In this document: in pieces, positions 27,304-35,439 of the stretch
Layout of the letters: each line of letters starts with the position of its first letter
Numbering within the stretch: position 1 is the stretch's first letter
Source of the DNA: Vibrio sp. S9_S30
GTDB lineage: Bacteria; Pseudomonadota; Gammaproteobacteria; Enterobacterales; Vibrionaceae
Assembly: GCF_014694455.1 (NCBI RefSeq)
Contig: NZ_JAAUWT010000011.1
Span: 143,814-207,813, forward strand
Direction: 5' to 3'
DNA length: 64,000 bases
Made by a program: the position numbers and the translations under genes
The notes under the pieces: model-generated
Told to the model about the DNA's origin: nothing
The model's database searches: none
What the model saw: the letters and a program-made list of their open reading frames with translations, nothing else

Positions 27304-27831
27304 ATGACTAGGTCAGTAGCAACATTTGGCGGTGGCTGCTTTTGGTGTACCGAAGCGCTCTTCCAACAAGTCCGTGGTGTTCAGTCGGTCACCAGTGGCT
27401 ACAGCGGCGGGCACACCAAAAACCCTGCATACCGCGAAGTGTGCAATGGCACAACCGGGCATGCCGAGGTGGTGCAAATTGAGTTTGATTCCGATGAAGT
27501 CAGCTTTGCAGACTTAGTTGACATTCACTTAACCACTCATAATCCAACCACGCCGAATCGCCAAGGGGCAGACAGAGGCACCCAATACCGCAGTATCATT
27601 CTGACTCATGACGATGAACAAGAGGCAACCGCCAGAGCCGTGATAACCACGTTGTCACCGGAATTTGAACACCCAATAGTGACTGAAATAGTACCTTATG
27701 AGCAGTTCTATAAAGCGGAAGAAAAACACCAAAACTATTACCGTGCTCACCCTGAAGGTCGGTATTGCCAAATGGTGATTTCCCCCAAGCTCAATAAATT
27801 TAGGGCATCTCATGGCGATAAAATGAGATAG
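27304..27831 (+). CDS. msrA: Peptide methionine (S)-S-oxide reductase
   Basis: The 175-residue enzyme starts at the ATG at 27304 behind AGAGGT. It has the MsrA active site GGGCFWCTEA near its N-terminus, then GYSGGHTKNPAYREVCNGTTGHAE (seen in parts) and YHQNY-type sequence KHQNYYRAHP. It reduces the S form of methionine sulfoxide, complementing msrB. Together with suf it makes this a stress-repair block. Confidence 0.94.
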   Translation: MTRSVATFGGGCFWCTEALFQQVRGVQSVTSGYSGGHTKNPAYREVCNGTTGHAEVVQIEFDSDEVSFADLVDIHLTTHNPTTPNRQGADRGTQYRSIILTHDDEQEATARAVITTLSPEFEHPIVTEIVPYEQFYKAEEKHQNYYRAHPEGRYCQMVISPKLNKFRASHGDKMR

Positions 27832-27854
27832 CAACAAAACGAGATAAAAACACA

Positions 27855-27888
27855 AAAACGCCTCCTCACTTCAATGAGGGGGCGTTTT
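27855..27888 (+). terminator. Terminator after msrA
   Basis: Arms AAAACGCC-CCTCA and TGAGG-GGCGTTTT, each interrupted by one extra base, end in a T tract. It can serve both msrA and, less well, the convergent GNAT gene. Confidence 0.85.
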
Positions 27889-27935
27889 CCATTTTGCTTT
27901 GAGTTGCGTTGAGTTGTACGGCGGTGAGTGGGTGC

Positions 27936-28472
27936 TTACTGATGGCTTTTCAGTAAGCCATACACTGCGTGATCAACGACTCGCCCATTGAGGTTTTCAT
28001 TGCGCGTGATAACGCCTTCTAATGTCATGCCTAGTCTTTCTGCAACCGCGCGGCTTGCTCGATTGTCTACGGCCGCACGCAGTTGGGCTTTCTCTAATTT
28101 CAATTCTTCAAAAATGATGTCTAACAGGGCAAGGCATGCACGGGTAACGATCCCGTTTCCTTGAGCAGACGCTTCAAGCCAATAACCAATTTCAGCGCGG
28201 CTCAAATTGTGGTCAATCGAATTGAGCGAAGCGGCACCCACCAAATTGCCTTTATAAATAATGACGCAGGTCAGCGATTTGCCTTCCGCGTAGTGCTGTA
28301 AAGACGTGCGAATAAAACTCAAAAAAGCGTCTTCGTTATCGCAATGTGGCGGCCACGCTAGCCATTGAGAGAGATAGTCTAAATTATCGTTGCGAATTCT
28401 TAGAAAATCCTTGGCAAATGAGGGCTGTACCAGTGCCAGCTGGATTTCATCGTCAATCTTTTTTGTGAACAT
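27936..28472 (-). CDS. GNAT acetyltransferase, RimL/RimJ-like
   Basis: The ATG at 28472 gives 178 residues, the usual RimL length; starts further upstream would add 8-29 residues with no homology-like character. Landmarks are LDYLSQWLAWPP near the N-terminus, then SRAEIGYWLEASAQGNGIVTRA with the acetyl-CoA loop and LRAAVDNRASRAVAERLGMTLEG. Proteins of this kind acetylate ribosomal protein N-termini or small amines. The substrate is unknown. It is convergent with msrA. Confidence 0.85.
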   Translation of the reverse strand: MFTKKIDDEIQLALVQPSFAKDFLRIRNDNLDYLSQWLAWPPHCDNEDAFLSFIRTSLQHYAEGKSLTCVIIYKGNLVGAASLNSIDHNLSRAEIGYWLEASAQGNGIVTRACLALLDIIFEELKLEKAQLRAAVDNRASRAVAERLGMTLEGVITRNENLNGRVVDHAVYGLLKSHQ

Positions 28473-28589
28473 TACCGTCGTTCTCTCATTCTGCATTTCT
28501 ACCCAAAAACACCATACCTTTCGGGATTCCAGTAGGCAATTTAGAGATTTTCTTTTCATCTTTCAAGGCGGAACAAAATCATCCTTAAC

Positions 28590-28674
28590 TATCATAATGA
28601 TACTTTTAGTCTCATTTTTATCTTTACAATGTCGTTTGTTTCGCTCTAATATTAAAAACGATACAAAAAGTATC
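28590..28674 (+). promoter_or_regulatory. Candidate IclR operators upstream of the alcohol dehydrogenase operon
   Basis: A perfect GATAC-AAAAA-GTATC palindrome at 28660-28674 has a weaker copy GATAC-N5-GTCTC at 28599-28613, which overlaps another palindrome TATCAT-A-ATGATA at 28590-28602. They lie 70-150 bp upstream of the operon whose regulator is probably the IclR protein at 31608. This is inferred from symmetry and position. Confidence 0.5.
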
Positions 28675-28743
28675 ACTGAGTGGTATTTGTGTTTGACTAA
28701 CTCAGCAGGCTAAAAACGAAGGGCAAGAGATAAGGATGTAAAA

Positions 28744-29904
28744 ATGAGCAATCAGGTTCAACTTCCAAGGGTTATGGAGATCGGGGCGGGTGCCAGCCAG
28801 AAAATAGCGGAGGTCTTGACCGGTTTTGGTTGTAAAGCCCCCTTGTTGGTGACGGACAACGTTATGGTGTCGTTGGGTTATCCAGACAAAATCATTCAGT
28901 CTCTGTCACAGGCAGGGATGGACTGCGCGGTGTTTTCCGATACCGTGCCTGAACCAACCGTGTCTTCTATATCGCAAGGTGTCGATGTTTTTCGACAGGG
29001 TCAGTACGACGCCATTATCGCGTTAGGCGGCGGCAGCCCTATTGATTCCGCGAAAGCCATCAACATTTTGGGCACACACGGCGGCGCGATGCGCGATTAC
29101 AAGTTTCCTCGCGTGGTAACAGAAGCGGGTGTCCCGTTAATTGCGATTCCGACAACCGCTGGAACGGGATCGGAGGTGACACGATTCACCATCATCACCG
29201 ATGATGAAGCCGACGAGAAAATGTTGTGCCTTGGGCTAGGTTTTATGCCTGATGCCGCTTTGGTGGATTATGAGTTGACCTCCAGTGTACCTCCAAGGGT
29301 GACGGCGGATACGGGAATCGACGCCCTCACTCACGCAATCGAAGCGTACGTGAGCCAAAAAGCGAATTTGTTTAGCGATGCGCAGGCGACAGCGGCCATG
29401 AGGCTGATTGCCCCCAACTTAAGAAAAGCGTATCACGAGCCGAATAACCATGAAGCAAGAGAAGCCATGATGCTGGGCTCGACGCTGGCGGGCATGGCCT
29501 TTTCCGCTGCTTCTGTGGCACTCGTGCATGGGATGAGTCGCCCAATTGGCGCGTTTTTCCATGTACCTCATGGCTTATCGAATGCAATGCTTTTGCCTGC
29601 CATTACCCAGTTTTCTATCCCTAGTGCGAAATCGCGCTACGCGGATTGTGCTCGACATATGGGCATTGTGTTGCAAGAAGCCAGTGATGACGTGGCATGC
29701 CATTCACTCGTGCAAGAACTTATTGCGATTAACCAAGAATTGTCTGTGCCGACCATGTCTGAGTTTGGTATCGACAAAGAACAGTATTTTTCACTTTGCG
29801 AGGTGATGGCGGAGCAAGCACTGGCGTCTGGATCACCAGGAAATAACCCTAGAGTACCAAGCCAGCAAGAAATCGTCGGACTTTATCATCAGTTATGGGC
29901 ATAA
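28744..29904 (+). CDS. Iron-type (group III) alcohol dehydrogenase
   Basis: The 386-residue NAD(P)-dependent enzyme shows the family landmarks GGGSPIDSAKAI, PTTAGTGSEVT, DTGIDALTHAIEAYVS and the metal-site histidines in ALVHGMSRPIGAFFHVPHG. It is co-transcribed with mmsA 10 bp downstream, so it likely oxidises a hydroxy acid or alcohol to the semialdehyde that MmsA uses, for example 3-hydroxypropionate to malonate semialdehyde. That substrate is an inference. Confidence 0.9.
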   Translation: MSNQVQLPRVMEIGAGASQKIAEVLTGFGCKAPLLVTDNVMVSLGYPDKIIQSLSQAGMDCAVFSDTVPEPTVSSISQGVDVFRQGQYDAIIALGGGSPIDSAKAINILGTHGGAMRDYKFPRVVTEAGVPLIAIPTTAGTGSEVTRFTIITDDEADEKMLCLGLGFMPDAALVDYELTSSVPPRVTADTGIDALTHAIEAYVSQKANLFSDAQATAAMRLIAPNLRKAYHEPNNHEAREAMMLGSTLAGMAFSAASVALVHGMSRPIGAFFHVPHGLSNAMLLPAITQFSIPSAKSRYADCARHMGIVLQEASDDVACHSLVQELIAINQELSVPTMSEFGIDKEQYFSLCEVMAEQALASGSPGNNPRVPSQQEIVGLYHQLWA

Positions 29905-29914
29905 GGAGATCCCA

Positions 29915-31414
29915 ATGGAACGTATCGGACATTTTATTAATAACAATATTGTTGAATCCCAAGGTTCAGATTTAGCGAAAGTCACCAACCCAGCAACGGG
30001 CGAACACATACTTGACGTAGCGCTGGCTTCTGTTCAAACAACCGAGCAAGCGGTTGAAGCCGCGGCCGCAGCCTTCCCTGCGTGGTCGAAAACACCGTCG
30101 GTGGTGAGAGCGCGTGTGATGTTTAAATTCAAAGCGCTGGTCGAAACGCACCGTAATGAATTGGCTCAAATCATCACAGAGCAACACGGAAAAGTCCTGA
30201 GCGATGCGCAAGGGGAGATCACTCGCGGGCTGGAAGTGGTCGAATTTGCTTGCGGTATTCCGCATGCACAAAAAGGCGAGCACTCGTTGAATGTTGGTCG
30301 TCAGGTAGACTCGCACTCCATGATGCAGCCATTGGGGGTATGTGCCGGTATTACGCCCTTCAACTTCCCCGTAATGGTACCGATGTGGATGTTTCCCATT
30401 GCGATCGCCTGTGGAAACACGTTTGTGCTGAAACCATCAGAGAAAAACCCCACGCCCGCGATGTTTTTGGCGGAATTGCTTAAACAAGCTGGATTGCCCG
30501 ACGGTGTGTTCAATGTGGTGAATGGCGATAAAACCGCTGTGGATGTGCTGCTGACTCATCCTGACGTACAGGCGGTCAGTTTTGTTGGTTCAACCCCCAT
30601 TGCGGAATACATTTATTCTACGGCTTCTGCGCATGGGAAACGTAGCCAAGCACTGGGAGGGGCGAAGAACCACATGGTGGTGATGCCAGATGCAGACACC
30701 CAGCAAGTCACCAATGCACTCATGGGGGCGGCGTATGGGTCTGCCGGTGAGCGTTGTATGGCGATCTCGGTTGCCGTGTGTGTGGGGGAAGAAGCCGCCC
30801 AAAACACCATTGAATCGTTATTATTGGCCATATCTGAACTCAAAGTGGGCCCTGGTGATAGAGCCGATGAGCCGGATATGGGACCGGTGATCAGCCAAGC
30901 ACACAAAGACAAAGTGGTTGGGTATATCAATAAAGGGGTGGAAGAAGGGGCGACATTGCTTGTGGATGGCCGAAATTATCAGGTTGAAGGGGCAGAAAGC
31001 GGCTTCTTTGTCGGGCCGACTTTGTTTGACCGAGTGACCCCTGATATGACCATTTACCAAGAAGAAATCTTCGGTCCTGTTTTGTCGGTGGTGCGTGTGG
31101 ATACGCTAGAAGAGGCCATTAAACTGATCAACGATCACGAATACGGTAACGGTACGGCAATCTTTACTGAAAGTGGCAGAGCGGCTCGTCTGTTCCAAGA
31201 AAACGTATTGGTTGGCATGATTGGCGTGAACGTGCCGATTCCTGTTCCGATGGCGTTTCACTGCTTTGGTGGTTGGAAACGCTCCATCTTTGGACCACTG
31301 AATATGCATGGTCCGGATGGTATTCGCTTCTTTACCCGAATGAAAACGGTGACTTCACGTTGGCCTGAATCGGATGGCTTGCGTGCAGAGTTTTCGATGC
31401 CAACGATGAAATAA
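29915..31414 (+). CDS. mmsA: CoA-acylating (methyl)malonate-semialdehyde dehydrogenase
   Basis: The 499-residue enzyme has the MmsA features ITPFNFPVMVPMWMFPIAI, the Glu-lacking aldehyde dehydrogenase segment LGGAKNHMVVMPDAD, the catalytic cysteine in GSAGERCMAISVAV, and the C-terminal GVNVPIPVPMAFHCFGGWK. It converts malonate or methylmalonate semialdehyde with CoA and NAD+ to acetyl- or propionyl-CoA and CO2. An AAGGAG site precedes the ATG. The stop codon lies inside the first unit of an 8-bp tandem repeat. Confidence 0.95.
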   Translation: MERIGHFINNNIVESQGSDLAKVTNPATGEHILDVALASVQTTEQAVEAAAAAFPAWSKTPSVVRARVMFKFKALVETHRNELAQIITEQHGKVLSDAQGEITRGLEVVEFACGIPHAQKGEHSLNVGRQVDSHSMMQPLGVCAGITPFNFPVMVPMWMFPIAIACGNTFVLKPSEKNPTPAMFLAELLKQAGLPDGVFNVVNGDKTAVDVLLTHPDVQAVSFVGSTPIAEYIYSTASAHGKRSQALGGAKNHMVVMPDADTQQVTNALMGAAYGSAGERCMAISVAVCVGEEAAQNTIESLLLAISELKVGPGDRADEPDMGPVISQAHKDKVVGYINKGVEEGATLLVDGRNYQVEGAESGFFVGPTLFDRVTPDMTIYQEEIFGPVLSVVRVDTLEEAIKLINDHEYGNGTAIFTESGRAARLFQENVLVGMIGVNVPIPVPMAFHCFGGWKRSIFGPLNMHGPDGIRFFTRMKTVTSRWPESDGLRAEFSMPTMK

Positions 31415-31472
31415 AGAAATAAAGAAATAAAGAAATAAAGAAATAAAGAAATAAAGAAATAAAGAAATAAAG
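31409..31472 (+). repeat. Perfect 8-bp microsatellite (AAATAAAG x 8)
   Basis: Eight uninterrupted copies of AAATAAAG begin in the last sense codon of mmsA and include its TAA stop. A change of copy number would not alter the protein but would change the distance to the downstream hairpin and to the IclR gene. Confidence 0.97.
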
Positions 31473-31482
31473 AAGGAAAGCC

Positions 31483-31551
31483 TACCCAAGTAGTGTGACG
31501 TTATCTTCAGAAAATTATTCTGGCGTGACAGCTGCTTGGGCTGCTTTTTAT
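31483..31551 (+). terminator. Probable terminator between mmsA and the IclR gene
   Basis: Imperfect arms around CCCAAG-TAG-TGTGACG and CGTGACAG-CTGCTTGGG enclose a short AT-rich loop region, followed by CTGCTTTTTA. It would end the alcohol dehydrogenase/mmsA transcript and leave the IclR gene under its own promoter. Confidence 0.6.
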
Positions 31552-31607
31552 CTTGAGGTAGATTGTGTATATACTGCTTCTATAACGAAAAAACGTATCA
31601 GGGCACT

Positions 31608-32405
31608 ATGACGACCAGTAATAAACGTGAAAAAGGTTCTACCATCCTCCGTGTGTTAGAAATCCTGCAAGAAGTGGCTTCCAGCGAGCAACCGCTATCA
31701 CCTACCGAAGTTGGGGTAAGGCTGGATATCCCCAAGCCTACGTCTCACCGAATCGTCAATACGTTACTCAAAGAAGGGTGGTTATACACCGATCTGAAAG
31801 GCCAGCTTGTACCCGGTGATCATTTTCATAATATCGCTCTGAACGTTCTGCATACCAGTGTTCATAAAACGCATTGGCGCGCCATCCTTGAACGGGTTGC
31901 AAAAGAGTTGGATGAAACTTGTGGCATCGCCATTCCCGATGGCACGGAAATGATCTATTTCGACAGAGTGGAATGCGAATACCCCTTAAGAGTGCACATT
32001 CCCGTAGGAACCCGAGTACCTGCTTGGTGTTCATCCAGTGGGAAACTTTACCTAAGTAGCCTTCCCGAAGCACGTCGCCGTGCCATGTTCAAGCAGTTCG
32101 ATCTCAACCCGATGGGGAAAAACTCCATTTTGGATCCAGACGCGTTAGAGCAATCTTTGCTCGGAATTCATCAAACCCAGATTGGTATTGATAATGAAGA
32201 GTTTATAGATGGTATGAATGCGATATCGGTGCCCATTAAACGTTCTGATGGTCGCCTTATTGCTTGCTTGTTTTGCCATGCCCCGATTGCTCGTAAAACG
32301 CTCGACCATCTGATTTCCTCTGTCGACAAACTCCGCAAAGCCGCTCAAGAAATTGAATCGGTGCTCGCGGTATTGGAAAAGCCTTCTGTATGCGAAAAGT
32401 CTTAA
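31608..32405 (+). CDS. IclR-family transcriptional regulator
   Basis: The ATG at 31608 gives 265 residues beginning MTTSNKREKGST; a GTG/ATG further upstream is less likely. It has an N-terminal winged helix (about 12-70, with LSPTEVGVRLDIPKPTSHRI) and a C-terminal IclR effector domain (LDETCGIAIPDGTEMIYFDRVE, GTRVPAWCSSSGKLYLS). It follows the alcohol dehydrogenase/mmsA operon and probably controls it through the GATAC-N5-GTATC sites. The 3' end is part of an 18-bp tandem repeat. Confidence 0.9.
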   Translation: MTTSNKREKGSTILRVLEILQEVASSEQPLSPTEVGVRLDIPKPTSHRIVNTLLKEGWLYTDLKGQLVPGDHFHNIALNVLHTSVHKTHWRAILERVAKELDETCGIAIPDGTEMIYFDRVECEYPLRVHIPVGTRVPAWCSSSGKLYLSSLPEARRRAMFKQFDLNPMGKNSILDPDALEQSLLGIHQTQIGIDNEEFIDGMNAISVPIKRSDGRLIACLFCHAPIARKTLDHLISSVDKLRKAAQEIESVLAVLEKPSVCEKS

Positions 32406-32441
32406 GTATGTAAAAAGCCTTAAGTATGTGGAAAGCCTTAA
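32378..32441 (+). repeat. 18-bp tandem repeat over the IclR stop codon, 3.5 copies
   Basis: Units begin at 32378, 32396, 32414 and 32432, all starting AAAG(C/T)CTT, with TATG in the middle of the three full units. The first unit codes for the C-terminal residues of the regulator, the second contains its TAA stop, and later ones are non-coding. The coding copy is the most diverged, as expected if the others arose from it by duplication. Confidence 0.9.
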
Positions 32442-32508
32442 TGAAGCGCGTATGGTGACCTGCCAACCGTAATGATCAAGGGGCAACATTCCCCGAAGCA
32501 TGAAAATG

Positions 32509-32534
32509 ATAAGGGGCATTTGAATGCCCCTTAT
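32509..32534. terminator. Terminator between convergent IclR and ABC ATPase genes
   Basis: Perfect arms ATAAGGGGCAT/ATGCCCCTTAT with a TTGA loop lie between the two converging operons. The flanking T tract is short, so the strength is uncertain. Confidence 0.7.
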
Positions 32535-32568
32535 GGTTTATGGACGGTTCAAAAATTGAGTGGAAATC

Positions 32569-33624
32569 TTAAAACACATAAGCATCGTTCAAACTGAAGC
32601 CAATCGAAATCGGGTCTCCAATCTGGTGGTTGTTCGACGTGTTGGTCACGATGTTGATGCTGGTGCCATCTGGTGCTTTGGCAATTAAGATTTTTTCTCT
32701 GCCTAAGTTTTCGACGCCGTATACTTCCCCTTTTATTGCATCGGGATCATCTGTGACGCACAAATGGTGACCTCTGATACCGAGTTCACAGTTTGATTGG
32801 TCACTCAAATGATCAAATTTGGTGTCATTTGTGACATCAATTTTGAGTTGATTGCCATGAAAGTAACGTTTCCCCCCTTCCTCTCGTAACTGCCCTTGGA
32901 AGAAATTCATGGGGGGCGAACCAATGAATTGAGCGACAAAGCGAGATGCAGGGTGGTTATAGATTTCAGTCGGCGTGCCCACTTGCTCTATATTTCCTTC
33001 GTTCATCACAACCACCAGATCGCCCATGGTCATGGCTTCTACTTGGTCGTGAGTCACAAAGATAGTCGTCACATTAAGTTTCTTTTGGAGATGCACTAAT
33101 TCTGAGCGCAATACTTGCCTGAGTGATGCGTCCAGTGCGGCTAAGGGTTCGTCCATCAAAAAAACGGCGGGGCTACGAACAATGGCTTTTGCCATTGCGA
33201 CCCTTTGCCTTTCGCCACCAGACAGCTGGGCAGGCTTCTTATCTAATAATTTGCCTATTTCCAGAATGTCTACGGCGTGCACAATGCGCTCTTCCATTGT
33301 TTTTTCGGTTATATCTATGTTTCTTAAACTCATTTTTATGTTATCTCGAGCAGTAAGATGGGGATATAACAAAGACGATTGAAAGACCATGGCAATGTCG
33401 CGTTGGTGTGGAGGTAGCTGTGTAACATCTTGCCCTTGGATCTGTATTGTGCCCCCCGAAGGCAGTTCTAGCCCTGCGATACAGTTGAGAGTGGTGGATT
33501 TTCCACACCCTGATGGACCTAAAAATACACAGAACGTACCATCGGGAATATCGAGGTCGATTCCCTTCACTGCCGTTTTACCATCGTATTTCTTGATGAG
33601 CTGTTTTAATTGAATTCCTGACAT
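32569..33624 (-). CDS. Sugar ABC transporter ATPase (MalK/UgpC, CUT1 class)
   Basis: The 351-residue protein has Walker A GPSGCGKST, signature LSGGERQRVAMAKAI, Walker B VFLMDEPLAALDAS, the switch VTHDQVEAMTMGD, and a C-terminal TOBE/OB regulatory domain (about 240-350). This build is typical of ATPases for CUT1 sugar importers. It is the last gene of the minus-strand operon that starts with the SDR at 37626 and energises the two permeases just upstream. Confidence 0.93.
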   Translation of the reverse strand: MSGIQLKQLIKKYDGKTAVKGIDLDIPDGTFCVFLGPSGCGKSTTLNCIAGLELPSGGTIQIQGQDVTQLPPHQRDIAMVFQSSLLYPHLTARDNIKMSLRNIDITEKTMEERIVHAVDILEIGKLLDKKPAQLSGGERQRVAMAKAIVRSPAVFLMDEPLAALDASLRQVLRSELVHLQKKLNVTTIFVTHDQVEAMTMGDLVVVMNEGNIEQVGTPTEIYNHPASRFVAQFIGSPPMNFFQGQLREEGGKRYFHGNQLKIDVTNDTKFDHLSDQSNCELGIRGHHLCVTDDPDAIKGEVYGVENLGREKILIAKAPDGTSINIVTNTSNNHQIGDPISIGFSLNDAYVF

Positions 33625-33634
33625 TGGTACTTCC

Positions 33635-34492
33635 TTAAATTGGGTCCACGATGTTCATTTCAGTGATATGCCGTTGTAGAAAATAGACCACCAACACCGC
33701 GGGTAAAATCGTAATCCATATTGCTGCTGCCATGTGGCTGGGTTGAGGCTGCTGAAATAGAAAGCCAGAAACAGCAGCGGGCAGCGTGGTAGCAGGGGTG
33801 CCGTTGGCTAAAATCGTCGCAAAGACAAATTCGTTCCACGAAAACAGAAAGGCAATAACGGCGGCGACTGCAATCCCGCTTTTTGACAAAGGAATGATGA
33901 TTTTTATAAAGGTACCTAAGCGAGAAAACCCATCGATTCTGGCTAGCTTCTCTACTTGCGGTAAATTGCGGAAATAGCCAATCAGCATCCAAGTCACGAA
34001 GGGAATGGTGATCGTGAGCGTAACAATCACTAAGCCAGTTTTGGTGCCTGTTAACCCAAGTTTGGTGAACATCACGTAAAAGGGAATCAAGGTTGAAACC
34101 GGCGGAATGGCGACAGAGAGCAATACGGCCATCAAGAGCGGGGTTTTAAACCGAAATTCCAATCGCGCGAATACGTACGCTAAAGGGATAACAACGATCA
34201 GTGTGATGATCATGCTCCAGAAAGAAACCACCGCACTGTTCCAGAGCCCAGCTAAGATTTGATTTGCCTGCCCTGAGGCTTTAATTACGGTTCCGTCTGG
34301 CATGGTGTAATCCAAGCCAATCACATTGTAGAACGACGCGACATTGATGCTCTCGGGGAAAAACGGGGGTGGATACGCAGCAATTTCTGCGGGCGTTAAA
34401 AAGGCATATTTTAAGAGCCAATATAATGGGAATATGCTCCAGATAACCGCAATTACGATCGATATCCATTTATGAATTGAAAACCGGCTCAT
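33635..34492 (-). CDS. CUT1-type sugar ABC permease (MalG/UgpE class)
   Basis: The ATG at 34492 overlaps the stop of the upstream permease by 4 bp and has GGA upstream, so I use it rather than a start 24 bp earlier. The 285-residue protein has six likely membrane helices and the EAA-type coupling loop EKLARIDGFSRLGTFIKIIIP. It forms the membrane pore with the partner permease at 34489. Confidence 0.93.
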   Translation of the reverse strand: MSRFSIHKWISIVIAVIWSIFPLYWLLKYAFLTPAEIAAYPPPFFPESINVASFYNVIGLDYTMPDGTVIKASGQANQILAGLWNSAVVSFWSMIITLIVVIPLAYVFARLEFRFKTPLLMAVLLSVAIPPVSTLIPFYVMFTKLGLTGTKTGLVIVTLTITIPFVTWMLIGYFRNLPQVEKLARIDGFSRLGTFIKIIIPLSKSGIAVAAVIAFLFSWNEFVFATILANGTPATTLPAAVSGFLFQQPQPSHMAAAIWITILPAVLVVYFLQRHITEMNIVDPI

Positions 34493-35394
34493 GCACGTTC
34501 CTCCCTGACTCCCCAAATGGCATATAAAAGAAGGGTTGAACCCACAATCAGAAAGAGTAAGAAGAAGGACATGGCGCTTCCGTACCCCAGTTGCAGCTGC
34601 TTAAAGCTAATGTCGTAGAGCAAGAACGGCAAAACGGTTGATGTATCCCCTGGTCCCCCTCGACTGAGCATATAAATGAAATCAAACATCTTTAAGCTCA
34701 GCACGGTACAAATACAGGTAAACACAAACAGCGTGAACCTGAGTGGGGGTAACGTAACGTGAATGAACGTTTGCAGCGGGTTGAACCGATCAATCGAGGC
34801 TAATCCGTATAAACTTTTAGGTATAGTCTTTAAATTAGCGAGCAGGAAAAAAGCGACGAGGGGAGCCATGTTCCACGCAGCGCCTAGAGCCAGCACCTCT
34901 ATTACCCAATCTCGGCTGATGAAATTAATGGGTTCATCCCCTCCAAACATAAAGGACAAGGAGGTCGCGACACCGGATTGCCCACGCGCTAAATAAAACC
35001 ACATTACCCCTGTACCGTATAGAGATACTGCCCAAGGCATCATGATTAAAGTGCGAAGCAGGTTACTCATTCTTTTTACTGAGTTCATCACCATAGCGAG
35101 ACCAAGCCCCGCAGCGAGGGTGAGCACCACGACTTCTAAAGCAAACCGAATGGATACCCCTGTAGCATGCCAGAACTCGCTGGATTGCAAAACGTTAGAA
35201 AAATTGTCCAGCCCGACAAACTGAGACCGCATTTTTCCAAATAAGAATTGCACATCGTGGAGGCTAAGCCATACGGCATACCCCATGGGATAGGCCATAA
35301 TGACTAACAAAAACAGTAATACGGGTAAGGTCAGCAACAAGGCAAATTGCAGGTTGGACAGCTCCGTTGTTTTTGTTGATTTATTGCTGTTCAT
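34489..35394 (-). CDS. CUT1-type sugar ABC permease (MalF/UgpA class)
   Basis: The 301-residue protein has six likely membrane helices and the coupling loop LYGLASIDRFNPLQTFIHVTLPPLR (seen as YGLASIDRFNPLQTFIHV). It pairs with the permease at 33635. It lies 45 bp after the binding protein gene, and the gap contains a strong hairpin that probably sets expression of the binding protein above that of the membrane parts. Confidence 0.93.
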   Translation of the reverse strand: MNSNKSTKTTELSNLQFALLLTLPVLLFLLVIMAYPMGYAVWLSLHDVQFLFGKMRSQFVGLDNFSNVLQSSEFWHATGVSIRFALEVVVLTLAAGLGLAMVMNSVKRMSNLLRTLIMMPWAVSLYGTGVMWFYLARGQSGVATSLSFMFGGDEPINFISRDWVIEVLALGAAWNMAPLVAFFLLANLKTIPKSLYGLASIDRFNPLQTFIHVTLPPLRFTLFVFTCICTVLSLKMFDFIYMLSRGGPGDTSTVLPFLLYDISFKQLQLGYGSAMSFFLLFLIVGSTLLLYAIWGVREERA

Positions 35395-35409
35395 GAAAGT
35401 GTTCCTTAG

Positions 35410-35433
35410 AGTGCGGTCAGCCTTGACCGCACT
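35410..35433 (-). other. Intercistronic hairpin after the binding-protein gene
   Basis: Perfect 10-bp arms AGTGCGGTCA/TGACCGCACT lie directly after the binding-protein stop without a T tract. Such stem-loops commonly protect the abundant binding-protein mRNA from 3' decay in sugar importer operons. Confidence 0.75.
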
Positions 35434-35439
35434 AAAATA

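Noticed and set aside
31409..31472. CRISPR array
   Set aside because: Eight-base units without spacers are a microsatellite; no cas genes are present.
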